A stretch of 14,520 nucleotides of DNA, taken from contig CAUJFK010000186.1 of NCBI GenBank assembly GCA_963169175.1, positions 1 through 14,520 on the forward strand, written 5' to 3'. A program made the translations under genes and the position numbers. Source of the stretch: Acidobacteriota bacterium (GTDB lineage: Bacteria; Acidobacteriota; Blastocatellia; Pyrinomonadales; Pyrinomonadaceae). Within the stretch, counting starts at the first letter, position 1. Each line of letters starts with the position of its first letter. Of the stretch, positions 1 to 7,400 are shown in pieces. The notes under the pieces were generated by a model. It saw only the letters and a list, made by a program, of their open reading frames with translations, ran no database searches and was not told the DNA's origin.

Positions 1-193
1 CCGCGGTGCCTCCGAACCAAACCGCCGCGAAAATACGATCAGCCCAGCCTAGCCGTGAGAGCATAGGCTTAAATACCGACCCGCATTCCACACACCTCGT
101 TTCGTTGGCGGAATTAATAGTTTGGCAATCGGGACAAATAATTTGATCCACTGTGAGTAGAATAGAGAGGGTGTTTCCTGCATCGTCCCGCAA
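1..193 (-). CDS. Partial zinc-ribbon protein, probably membrane-associated (C-terminus beyond left edge)
   Basis: The minus strand reads through an open frame that leaves the window at base 1. It contains two CxxC knuckles, CPDC and CVEC, separated by ten residues (codons roughly within 80-140). This is the spacing of a double-zinc-ribbon/DZANK-type motif. The knuckles are followed by a basic-aromatic stretch (LGWADRIFAAVWFGG) that could begin a membrane segment. The start is uncertain. A TTG at 193 and a GTG at 151 are in frame, neither has a visible Shine-Dalgarno site, and the frame is closed by a stop upstream, near the AT-rich spacer. The only nearby ATG is in another frame that hits a stop within about 45 codons. 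In other bacteria such ribbons often sit at the N-terminus of small membrane or regulatory proteins. The function of this one cannot be told from about 60 residues. Confidence 0.6.
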   Translation of the reverse strand, partial: MRDDAGNTLSILLTVDQIICPDCQTINSANETRCVECGSVFKPMLSRLGWADRIFAAVWFGGTA

Positions 194-344
194 CGGTCGA
201 GCAAGTTTGTGTTTAAAGACTAAATAATTTAAATTCCTTTACAATCACCAGAACAGATCCAAGCGTTCAGCAAAGTGACGATTCCAAGATTTTTCAGCAA
301 CCGCGCCAGCGACGAAATAGACGACCTTGGCGCTTTCTTGTACG
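194..344. promoter_or_regulatory. AT-rich divergent intergenic spacer with a weak promoter candidate
   Basis: This spacer separates the minus-strand zinc-ribbon gene from the plus-strand DUF885 gene, so promoters for both should lie here. Bases 206-245 are strikingly AT-rich. On the plus strand TTGTGT (207-212) and TAAATT (230-235) are 17 bp apart, and TACAAT follows at 240-245. These are only partial matches to a sigma-70-type promoter. No strong ribosome binding site precedes the ATG at 345. Confidence 0.3.
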
Positions 345-2099
345 ATGGCCAAACACATTCAAAATTCTAGCGCGTTTTCGGTACTTCTTACCATCTTCTT
401 TGCCGTTTCTTCAATCATTGGACAAACGAACGAAGCCTCGCCCCTTTCCGAATCTCCCTCGCGGATTCGCGGTGTTATTGAGAGATTTGGGGCGGATGTT
501 GGGGCGTTTAATCGGCTTTATACGGCGCAGACATCGCAGAACCGGGCGGAGCGGTTTCGGCAGTTGTATGGCGAATATATGTCGTCGCTTGAGCGGTTGA
601 ATTTTGATTCGCTGAACCATGACGAGCAGGTGGATTATTTGCTGTTTGCGAACCATTTGCGGCGCGAGACGCGCGAACTCGATCGGGAAAAGGCCCAGTT
701 TGAGGAGATGGCGGCGTTGATGCCGTTTGCGCGGACGATCAGCGATCTTGAGGACCAGCGGCGGCGGTTGGAGTCGATCGATCCGGCAAAGACGGCGGTG
801 CTGCTGGACGCTCTGGCAAAGCAGATCGTCGAAACGCAGAAGGCGTTCGAAGGCGGCAAGATCGTAAAGCCGAAACGGACGGTAGCAAACCGTGCGGTGC
901 GGACGCTTGCGGGCCTGAGGCAGACGCTTCGTGGTTGGTATGGCTTTCATAATCTGTACGACCCAATGTTCACATGGTGGAACAAAAAGCCGTACGAAGC
1001 GGCCGACGACGCGCTTAATAAATACACGGCGTATGTTACGACAAAACTGGTCGGCATCACGGCGGACGATAAGACGACGATCATCGGCGACCCGATAGGC
1101 AGGGAAGCTTTGATCGAAGAATTGAAGTTTGAGATGATCCCTTATACGCCGGAGGAATTGGTACAGATCGCGAACAAGGAATTTGAATGGTGCATTGCCG
1201 AATTCAAAAAAGCATCGCGCGAAATGGGCTTTGGCGACGATTATATGAAGGCCATTGAGGTGGTCAAGCAAAAGTACGTCGAGCCGGGCAAACAGCCGGA
1301 ACTGATCCGCGATTTTGCACGCGAAGCGATCGATTATGTAAAGAAAAACGACCTTGTCACCGTGCCTAAAGCGGCCGAAGAAACATGGCGAATGGAAATG
1401 ATGTCGCCGGAGCGGCAGCTTGTCGCCCCATTCTTCTTAGGCGGCGAGACTATACTTGTCGCGTACCCGACCGACGGCATGACGCAGGAGCAGAAAATGA
1501 TGTCGCTGCGCGGAAATAATCCGCATTTCGCACGAGCCGTTACCCATCACGAACTCATCCCCGGCCACCATTTGCAGGGATTTATGACGTCGCGCTACCG
1601 GCCGTATCGGCGGATGTTCAGCACGCCGTTCTGGATGGAGGGCTGGGCGTTGTATTGGGAATTTCTCCTGTGGGATCGCGGGTTTGTGAAAACTCCGGAA
1701 GACAAGATCGGCGCGCTTTTCTGGCGTTCGCATCGTGCGGCACGGATCATCTTCTCGCTGAATTTTCATCTCGGCGAATGGACGCCGGAACAATGTGTCG
1801 ATCTGCTGGTAAATAAGGTCGGACACGAACGCGAAAATGCCCTCGCCGAGGTGCGAAGGTCGTTTGCAGGCGATTACGGGCCGCTGTACCAGATGGCTTA
1901 CATGATGGGCGGGCTTCAGTTTTATTCGCTGCATCATGACCTGGTCGATTCAAAGAGGATGACCGACCGCAATTTCCACGATGCGATATTAAAGGAAGGC
2001 GGCATCCCCGTCGAAATGGTCCGTGCGATCTTGACGAAACAAAAACTGTCGAGAGACCAGGCACCAAAATGGCGATATTACAGCGGTTTGGCGAATTAG
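345..2099 (+). CDS. Secreted DUF885-family predicted zinc metallopeptidase
   Basis: This 584-residue protein matches the DUF885 family by its active-site signature. HHELIPGHHLQ begins at His401, with His402, Glu403 and His408 as the likely HExxxGH-type zinc and catalytic residues. It is followed 24-30 residues later by EGWALYWE, with Glu432 as the probable third ligand. The length, near 580 residues, is usual for the family. The N-terminus from ATG 345 is a clear Sec signal peptide: a basic start, a hydrophobic core at about 10-25, and likely cleavage near residue 26 before Gln. A TTG at 327 would add six residues ahead of it, so ATG 345 is preferred, although no Shine-Dalgarno site is visible. 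The protein probably acts as a periplasmic or extracellular peptidase; members of the family are mostly uncharacterised, so the substrate is unknown. An M28 peptidase gene follows in the same direction after 129 bp containing a long palindrome. Confidence 0.88.
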   Translation: MAKHIQNSSAFSVLLTIFFAVSSIIGQTNEASPLSESPSRIRGVIERFGADVGAFNRLYTAQTSQNRAERFRQLYGEYMSSLERLNFDSLNHDEQVDYLLFANHLRRETRELDREKAQFEEMAALMPFARTISDLEDQRRRLESIDPAKTAVLLDALAKQIVETQKAFEGGKIVKPKRTVANRAVRTLAGLRQTLRGWYGFHNLYDPMFTWWNKKPYEAADDALNKYTAYVTTKLVGITADDKTTIIGDPIGREALIEELKFEMIPYTPEELVQIANKEFEWCIAEFKKASREMGFGDDYMKAIEVVKQKYVEPGKQPELIRDFAREAIDYVKKNDLVTVPKAAEETWRMEMMSPERQLVAPFFLGGETILVAYPTDGMTQEQKMMSLRGNNPHFARAVTHHELIPGHHLQGFMTSRYRPYRRMFSTPFWMEGWALYWEFLLWDRGFVKTPEDKIGALFWRSHRAARIIFSLNFHLGEWTPEQCVDLLVNKVGHERENALAEVRRSFAGDYGPLYQMAYMMGGLQFYSLHHDLVDSKRMTDRNFHDAILKEGGIPVEMVRAILTKQKLSRDQAPKWRYYSGLAN

Positions 2100-2106
2100 T
2101 ATTCCG

Positions 2107-2189
2107 TGGTTCGTGTTTGTTTCGTTATATTTCGTGGTTTGGAACTAAAAACCATTCACCACGAAATATCACGAAACAAACACGAACCA
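2107..2189. repeat. Long near-perfect palindrome with internal 10-bp periodicity
   Basis: Arms 2107-2138 and 2158-2189 are 32 bp each and are inverted copies with a single mismatch (T at 2126 against C at 2170). They enclose a 19-base loop. Each arm is itself built of three roughly ten-base steps around TTCGTG: TTCGTGTTTG, TTTCGTTATA, TTTCGTGGTT. It lies just after the DUF885 stop codon, in the 129-bp gap before the M28 gene. The RNA would fold into a very stable hairpin, but there is no T-tract after it, so it is not a classical intrinsic terminator. It looks like a dispersed intergenic (REP-like) repeat and could also attenuate transcription or protect the 3' end of the upstream mRNA. Confidence 0.85.
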
Positions 2190-2228
2190 AATCACTGAAC
2201 GATCAATTTATCTATCCACACCGAAAAC

Positions 2229-3632
2229 ATGAAACATAATCTTCGACGATCGATCCATCTAAATCTTTTTCGACTTTTCATAACCTCGGCCGTCATGTCG
2301 TTTGGCATGCATGCGTTGGCGCAGGCACCCGCAAAGGCCGTTGTCAGTGAACGCAATGTTCGGGCGGAGATGAATTTTCTGGCCGGCGACGCCATGCAGG
2401 GACGCGGCAGCGGAACGCAGTTTGAGCGGATAGCGGCGGAATACGTCGGTTCGCAATTTATGCAGTTTGGGCTTGAACCGGCAGGCGAAGTTGGATATGA
2501 CGGAAAGCCGACGTTCGTTCAAACCGTTCAGGCACCGGTCCGCGAGACCCTGACGGGTCTTGCGATCGACGGCACTTCTATCAGACTTGGTGAAGGCCTC
2601 ATCGTATTTTCGATCGCGGGAAAAGAGATCACCGGGCCGGTCCAGCATGCAAAACCGGGCGATGCCGCAAAGAAAGGCTCGGTCGTTATACTGTCGCTTC
2701 CGGCGGAGACGAAATTCGAGGCGGTCCAGGGCGCGATCCGTCAAATGAGCCGCGATGGAGCGGCGGCGGTGATAATGCTCGAAACGAACGAGATCCGTTC
2801 GAATTGGGCCGAAGTTGCCGGACGCAAACCGACTTTGGGACGATTCGGCACACTGCTCGCGGCCTCGACTCAGGCCGGCGAAGAGCTTTCCAAGATCGCC
2901 GAGGGCGCGAATCTAACGCTTAAAGGTACGTTCACGGCGGCACCGCCAACTTACACATGGAACGCGATCGGCAAGATCGCTGGCACTGATCCGACGCTTT
3001 CGTCGCAGGTCATTCTTATTAGTTCTCATTTAGATCATCTCGGTGTCAGGCCGAACAATCCAGGTGATGACAAGATCTTTAACGGAGCCGATGACGATGC
3101 GTCGGGAACGGTCGCGGTGCTGGAACTCGCCCGCGCATTGGCGAGCGGCGCGGCGCCAAAACGCACAGTTTATTTCGTCTGTTTTGGAAGTGAAGAAGCA
3201 GGCGGTTTTGGGGCGAATTATTTTGTCAACAATTTGCCGTTTTCAAAGGACAAACTGATAGCAAATCTCGAATTTGAAATGATCGGCCGGCCAGACGCGA
3301 AAGTGAAAGCCGAGGAATTGTGGCTTACCGGTTACGAGCGGTCAAACCTCGGCCCCGAACTCGCCAAACGTGGAGCAAAGCTTGTACAGGACCCGCATCC
3401 TGATCAGAATTTCTTCCAGCGGTCTGATAATTACACGCTTGCGCGACAGGGTATAATTGCACACACGGTTTCCAGCTTCGGCCTGCACACCGATTATCAC
3501 AAGGCAAGCGATGAACCCGACACGATCGACTTTGCACACATGACGCGTTCGATAAACGCGATGGTCGAGCCGATCAAATGGCTTGTAAATTCAACCTTCG
3601 TTCCAGCCTGGAACGAAGGCAAGAAACCGTAA
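2229..3632 (+). CDS. Secreted M28-family zinc aminopeptidase-like protein
   Basis: This 467-residue protein starts with a signal peptide (basic MKHNLRR, hydrophobic core to about residue 31, cleavage probably after ALA before Gln32). Residues about 110-240 resemble the PA-type lid domain inserted in many M28 enzymes. The M28 catalytic core follows, with ligands in the usual order: SHLDH (His267), GADDDASG (Asp288-290), GSEEAG (Glu322 catalytic, Glu323 ligand), NLEFEMIGR (Glu350 where the family usually has the Asp of NLDM), and HTDYHKASD (His424). It should remove N-terminal residues from peptides in the periplasm or outside the cell; the exact specificity is not readable. No good Shine-Dalgarno site precedes the ATG. 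It lies 129 bp after the DUF885 gene and only 23 bp before the phosphatase gene, so it may be co-transcribed with the latter. Confidence 0.9.
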   Translation: MKHNLRRSIHLNLFRLFITSAVMSFGMHALAQAPAKAVVSERNVRAEMNFLAGDAMQGRGSGTQFERIAAEYVGSQFMQFGLEPAGEVGYDGKPTFVQTVQAPVRETLTGLAIDGTSIRLGEGLIVFSIAGKEITGPVQHAKPGDAAKKGSVVILSLPAETKFEAVQGAIRQMSRDGAAAVIMLETNEIRSNWAEVAGRKPTLGRFGTLLAASTQAGEELSKIAEGANLTLKGTFTAAPPTYTWNAIGKIAGTDPTLSSQVILISSHLDHLGVRPNNPGDDKIFNGADDDASGTVAVLELARALASGAAPKRTVYFVCFGSEEAGGFGANYFVNNLPFSKDKLIANLEFEMIGRPDAKVKAEELWLTGYERSNLGPELAKRGAKLVQDPHPDQNFFQRSDNYTLARQGIIAHTVSSFGLHTDYHKASDEPDTIDFAHMTRSINAMVEPIKWLVNSTFVPAWNEGKKP

Positions 3633-3655
3633 TGCTCGTTGCTTAGCCACCACTA

Positions 3656-6238
3656 ATGTCAAAAAAGTCGCTGATCTATATTCCTATTCTGCTGCTTTTT
3701 GCATTCTCGCTTTCTGCATTAGTTCAGCATTACGCGAATCTGCCAAAGGTTCAGGCTCGTTTTTCGCGCAACGTAAAACTTCCATTCGCATACGTTAACG
3801 GGCGGGCCTTCTCGATCAAGCCTGAAGCTGCGGATGCGGGTATCAGGGATGGCGATCACATTGAGACGATCGATGGGAACGAGATCAATGATGAAGCGGC
3901 GTTTGACGTTGAATTGGAGAGGTTGAGGGCCGGTGAGCAGGCCGCCTTTTCGATGTCGAGGACCAATTCGGATGGCGGACGGGAAACATACGAAGTGCTA
4001 ATTGTTCCAATAGCAGTTTCACGCGACATTGGTTTTTACGCAGCGGCTGTCGTCAATTTTGTCTTTGCTTATGTTTTGCCTACGTTCTGTATCCTGCTTG
4101 GCTTCTGGGTACTCTTGGTTCGGCCCCGTGATGTGCTGGCGTGGATACTCTTGTTCGTACTTCTTGGCCTGAGCTCTTTGAGTTTGGAGGTCTATTGGAA
4201 TGTGGCCACGCTGCTTGGGGCGTTTCAGCGAATATTCTTTTCATGCTGGGCATTGGCAATGTTGCTATTCGGAATCTATTTTCCGGAACGGTGGAGATGG
4301 GATGAGAAACTGCCGTGGCTAAAATGGATCTTCATAATTCCGCTCGGTTTTCAGATCGTCTTGACACTGTTCAGCATTCTTTTAGCATTTACCGGGATCA
4401 ATCTTTTCAGATTTCTAGGTCCCGTGCCGGCGTTCTATGGAAAGTTTGCGTATCTTGTGAACATGATCGCTATTGGTATGTTTTTCGCCGCACTTGGATA
4501 TAAATCCGGAACGACGAAAAACCCCGACGCCAGACGCCGGTTAAAGGTCATGCTCTATGGCACCTCTCTTGCGATCACACCGTCGTTCCTGATCGTGATC
4601 TACCGCGTCATTTCTGGCGCGAAAGGAAATTTTACTGAGATCGTTCCGTTCTGGATCGCCCTGATTGCGCTGATCCTTATGCTGCTTTTCCCGCTGACGA
4701 TGGCATACGTTATCGTTGTTTACAGGGCTATGGATGTTCGCGTTGTTTTAAGGCAGGGGCTGCAGTATGCTCTCGCGCAAGGTGGGGTACGCATTATCCA
4801 AATACTATTGCTGTTCAGTATCGGGATACTCGTCTGGTGGTCGATCAATAACTACGGCGCCAGCATTGCGACGCAGATTGTGTTTATTGTGGGCGGGGTG
4901 GCGCTCGTGCCGTTGGTGGATATGGTCGCCAAACCGCTGCGGCTTTGGATCGACCGGCGATTTTTTCGCGAGGCATACAATGCTGAACAGATACTTTCGG
5001 AATTGAGCGAGGATGTGCGGACGATGGTCGAGACCAAGCCGCTGCTTGAAACCGTGGCCAGCAAGATCAGCGAATCGCTGCATGTTCCGCAAGTTGCATT
5101 GCTTCTGAAAAATGGTGCGAACTTTGTGCCGGCGTATGCTCTTGGATTTGATACGCAGCCGGTGGTTTCGCTGGCCGCCGACTCGAAGGCGATCAAAAAA
5201 CTTTCGGGCAATCGATACATCGTGCTGTACGACGACATGACCGAGGTCACATCGGTCCCGACCGTGTCGCTAGACGAACGCGAGCAGCTTCGGGAATTGA
5301 ATTCGCAGGTGCTGCTTCCGGTCGCGGCAAAAGACGGCCTTTCCGGCATCATCAGCCTTAGCCCAAAGCGATCGGAAGAGCCATATACGGCCAGCGATCT
5401 AAGGCTTCTTCGATCAGTTGCAACGCAGACCGGATTTGCATTGGAAAACTCGCGCCTGACCGAGGCGGTTGCGCGGGAAGCGGCACATAAGGAACGCCTG
5501 AACGCCGAACTCGAGATCGCCCGCGAGGTGCAGGAGCGTTTGTTCCCGCAGGAGCTGCCGAAGATCGAAGGACTTGAATATTTTGGTGCGTGCCGGCCCG
5601 CATTGGGCGTCGGCGGCGATTATTACGATTTTCTTGAATTGCCCGACGGAAAGTTCGGCATCGCGATCGGTGACGTTTCAGGAAAGGGGATCGGGGCCGC
5701 ATTGATGATGGCGAGCTTACAAGCATCCCTGCGCGGCCAGGCTCTTCATGCCGGTGACGACCTCGCCGGACTGATGGGCCATGTAAATACGCTGGTTTAC
5801 GAAGCCTCGACCACAAACCGCTATGCAACGTTTTTTTACGCTCAGTACGATCCGAAAACACTCAAGTTCACCTATGTGAATGCTGGCCACAACCCGCCAT
5901 TTCTTCTTCGGACAAAAGGCGGCAAATTCGATGTCATTCGACTCGAAACCGGCGGCCCCGTCGTCGGGATGCTTCCGTCAATGCTGGCCCGATACGACCA
6001 GGGCGAGATACAGCTTGAAAAGGGTGATCTTCTTATCGGCTTCACCGATGGAATTTCAGAGTCGATGGATCCTGCAGAAGAAGAATGGGGCGAGGATGCA
6101 ATGCTTGAAGAACTAAAGGCCACCGCATCGCTTCCCGTCGAACAGGTACTTTATCGCATCGTCGCCGCGGCGGACGCCTTTGCCAAGGGAGCCAAACAAC
6201 ACGATGACATGACCATGATCGTCGTCCGCATTGTCTGA
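3656..6238 (+). CDS. PDZ / multi-pass membrane / GAF / SpoIIE-type PP2C phosphatase
   Basis: This 860-residue sensor phosphatase has the following order. One membrane segment lies at 6-23, then a PDZ-like domain at about 45-115 (AGIRDGDHIETIDG). About nine further hydrophobic segments lie between 127 and 422. A linker (DVRVVLRQGLQYA ... WIDRRFFREAYNA) resembles that of ComP-like sensor kinases. A GAF-like domain spans about 450-598, a short helical linker (ELEIAREVQERLFP) lies at 619-631, and the SpoIIE/RsbU-type PP2C domain runs to the end. Phosphatase motifs are intact: GGDYYD (653-658), GDVSGKG (672-678), NAGHNPP (742-748), FTDGISE (796-802) and DDMTM (850-854). Such enzymes dephosphorylate anti-anti-sigma proteins in partner switching. 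A membrane or PDZ-sensed signal relayed through GAF is the likely control, but no partner is encoded here. The gene starts 23 bp after the M28 gene and ends 13 bp from the convergent propeller gene. Confidence 0.92.
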   Translation: MSKKSLIYIPILLLFAFSLSALVQHYANLPKVQARFSRNVKLPFAYVNGRAFSIKPEAADAGIRDGDHIETIDGNEINDEAAFDVELERLRAGEQAAFSMSRTNSDGGRETYEVLIVPIAVSRDIGFYAAAVVNFVFAYVLPTFCILLGFWVLLVRPRDVLAWILLFVLLGLSSLSLEVYWNVATLLGAFQRIFFSCWALAMLLFGIYFPERWRWDEKLPWLKWIFIIPLGFQIVLTLFSILLAFTGINLFRFLGPVPAFYGKFAYLVNMIAIGMFFAALGYKSGTTKNPDARRRLKVMLYGTSLAITPSFLIVIYRVISGAKGNFTEIVPFWIALIALILMLLFPLTMAYVIVVYRAMDVRVVLRQGLQYALAQGGVRIIQILLLFSIGILVWWSINNYGASIATQIVFIVGGVALVPLVDMVAKPLRLWIDRRFFREAYNAEQILSELSEDVRTMVETKPLLETVASKISESLHVPQVALLLKNGANFVPAYALGFDTQPVVSLAADSKAIKKLSGNRYIVLYDDMTEVTSVPTVSLDEREQLRELNSQVLLPVAAKDGLSGIISLSPKRSEEPYTASDLRLLRSVATQTGFALENSRLTEAVAREAAHKERLNAELEIAREVQERLFPQELPKIEGLEYFGACRPALGVGGDYYDFLELPDGKFGIAIGDVSGKGIGAALMMASLQASLRGQALHAGDDLAGLMGHVNTLVYEASTTNRYATFFYAQYDPKTLKFTYVNAGHNPPFLLRTKGGKFDVIRLETGGPVVGMLPSMLARYDQGEIQLEKGDLLIGFTDGISESMDPAEEEWGEDAMLEELKATASLPVEQVLYRIVAAADAFAKGAKQHDDMTMIVVRIV

Positions 6239-6251
6239 TCTTCAGCTATTG

Positions 6252-7322
6252 TCACGGGCTGCTGACAATATAGGCAGCCGGTGTTGGAATATCTTCCGCG
6301 GTCCCGAATGGCAGTGAAATCAGGCCGTCACGCGACCTTATCATGTACCACATACCGGCGGACGGGCGATAGACCGCGATATCCGCGCTCCCGTCGCCGT
6401 CATAATCCGCGGGGATCGGAATATCCGCATTAACACCCCAGTTTGCCGATTTGAATGATCCGCTTCCACTGAGAATAATAAACCATTGTCCTGATGACGG
6501 CCGGAAAACGCCTATATCTGTCACGCGGTCTCCGTCATAATCGGCCGGGGCCGGGATGTCCCCGGCAGCACCCCACTCCTGCGCCGTAAACCCTGAACTG
6601 GATTTGAGTATGTACCAATTGTTATCCGACGGGCGGAAAACGCCGATGTCATATTGTTTGTCGCCGTCAAAATCGCCGATCAGCGGTTTATCGGTGGCGG
6701 AGCCAAAGGTCGTCGTGCCAAAAGTATTGTCGGCACTCCTAAGTGCGTACCATTTTGTATCGGATGGCCTGAAGACGATTAGATCTGCCTTGTTGTCCGC
6801 ATCCTGATCGGCGGGTACAGGGATGTCGCCCGTGGCTCCCCATTGACGCTGGGCAAACGTTTGCGAACCGGAATTGTACCAATACCATGTCCCACTTGAG
6901 GGGCGGAAGACGGCTATATCAGTTTTACCGTCACCGTCATAATCGGCGGGCACAAGCCGGTCCCCAGCAACGCCCCACTGCAGGCCAGTATAGCCGGCTG
7001 TCGATCGGAGCAGGTACCAGATGTTGTCTGACGGACGCCGAACGGTAAGGTCGGCCTTGCCGTCGCCGTCATAATCGAACGGAGTGCGCGGTATCGCGGT
7101 ACTTGCTCCACCACCGCCCCAGAAACCACCGCCCAACTCAAACCCTGAGCCGGTGCTCTTACCTGTCGCCGGTTGGCCGATGGTCCCGTCGATAGTAAAA
7201 CTTCCGCCCGAACTTCGACCGCCGCCGCTCGAGATCACTGATTTCGTGATCGTGAACTGGCCGCCCGATTGGCCAAAGGCCAATGCCGACAACAACAGGA
7301 TGAGGATAAAGCACTTCTTCAT
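6252..7322 (-). CDS. Secreted VCBS/FG-GAP-like calcium-loop repeat protein (putative beta-propeller)
   Basis: This 356-residue protein has a signal peptide (MKKCFILILLLSALAFG, cleavage near residue 17). Cys4 is too early for a lipobox. Residues 22-70 form a Gly/Ser-rich domain (TKSVISSGGG ... GGGFWGG), a type seen at the start of other secreted proteins of this group. Six repeats of 44-45 residues fill 83-349. Each opens with a calcium-loop pattern DxDxDxxxD (DYDGDGKAD, DYDGDGKTD, DQDADNKAD and so on), followed by V[FY]RPS and a Trp-Tyr or Trp-Phe pair. The final AYIVSSP starts a seventh strand and may close a propeller. ATG 7322 is preferred over a longer frame reaching 7394, because GGAGACGG lies just upstream and the signal peptide starts here. 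It probably binds protein or glycan on the cell surface. It lies 78 bp downstream of the giant repeat gene on the same strand and converges with the phosphatase gene. Confidence 0.85.
   Translation of the reverse strand: MKKCFILILLLSALAFGQSGGQFTITKSVISSGGGRSSGGSFTIDGTIGQPATGKSTGSGFELGGGFWGGGGASTAIPRTPFDYDGDGKADLTVRRPSDNIWYLLRSTAGYTGLQWGVAGDRLVPADYDGDGKTDIAVFRPSSGTWYWYNSGSQTFAQRQWGATGDIPVPADQDADNKADLIVFRPSDTKWYALRSADNTFGTTTFGSATDKPLIGDFDGDKQYDIGVFRPSDNNWYILKSSSGFTAQEWGAAGDIPAPADYDGDRVTDIGVFRPSSGQWFIILSGSGSFKSANWGVNADIPIPADYDGDGSADIAVYRPSAGMWYMIRSRDGLISLPFGTAEDIPTPAAYIVSSP
6276..7076 (-). repeat. Six tandem 44-45-codon calcium-loop repeats
   Basis: The six units encode residues 83-349 of the propeller-like gene, with lengths 44, 45, 45, 44, 45 and 44 codons. 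The Asp positions of the loop and the RPS and W[YF] positions are kept in all six, while the rest has drifted. The third unit (DQDADNKAD) and fourth (DFDGDKQYD) vary most in the loop. Confidence 0.85.
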
Positions 7323-7400
7323 TTTTCCGTCTCCGTGCCTGTTTCCAGGAGGCCCGCACACGCGGGAACCAAAGCAGAGATACTGGTAAACCACCGCCGC

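Noticed and set aside
303..333. GCGCCA ... TGGCGC inverted repeat before the DUF885 start
   Set aside because: Only 6 bp with a 19-base loop in G+C-rich DNA; easily chance.
411..1271. Long minus-strand open frame opposite the DUF885 gene
   Set aside because: It is a codon-bias shadow: the plus frame has a signal peptide and a full peptidase signature, while the minus frame is rich in Arg/His/Gln with no recognisable domain.
6257..6279. Hairpin GGCTGC ... GCAGCC as terminator between the convergent genes
   Set aside because: The 6-bp stem with an 11-base loop lies inside the end of the propeller gene and has no T-tract.
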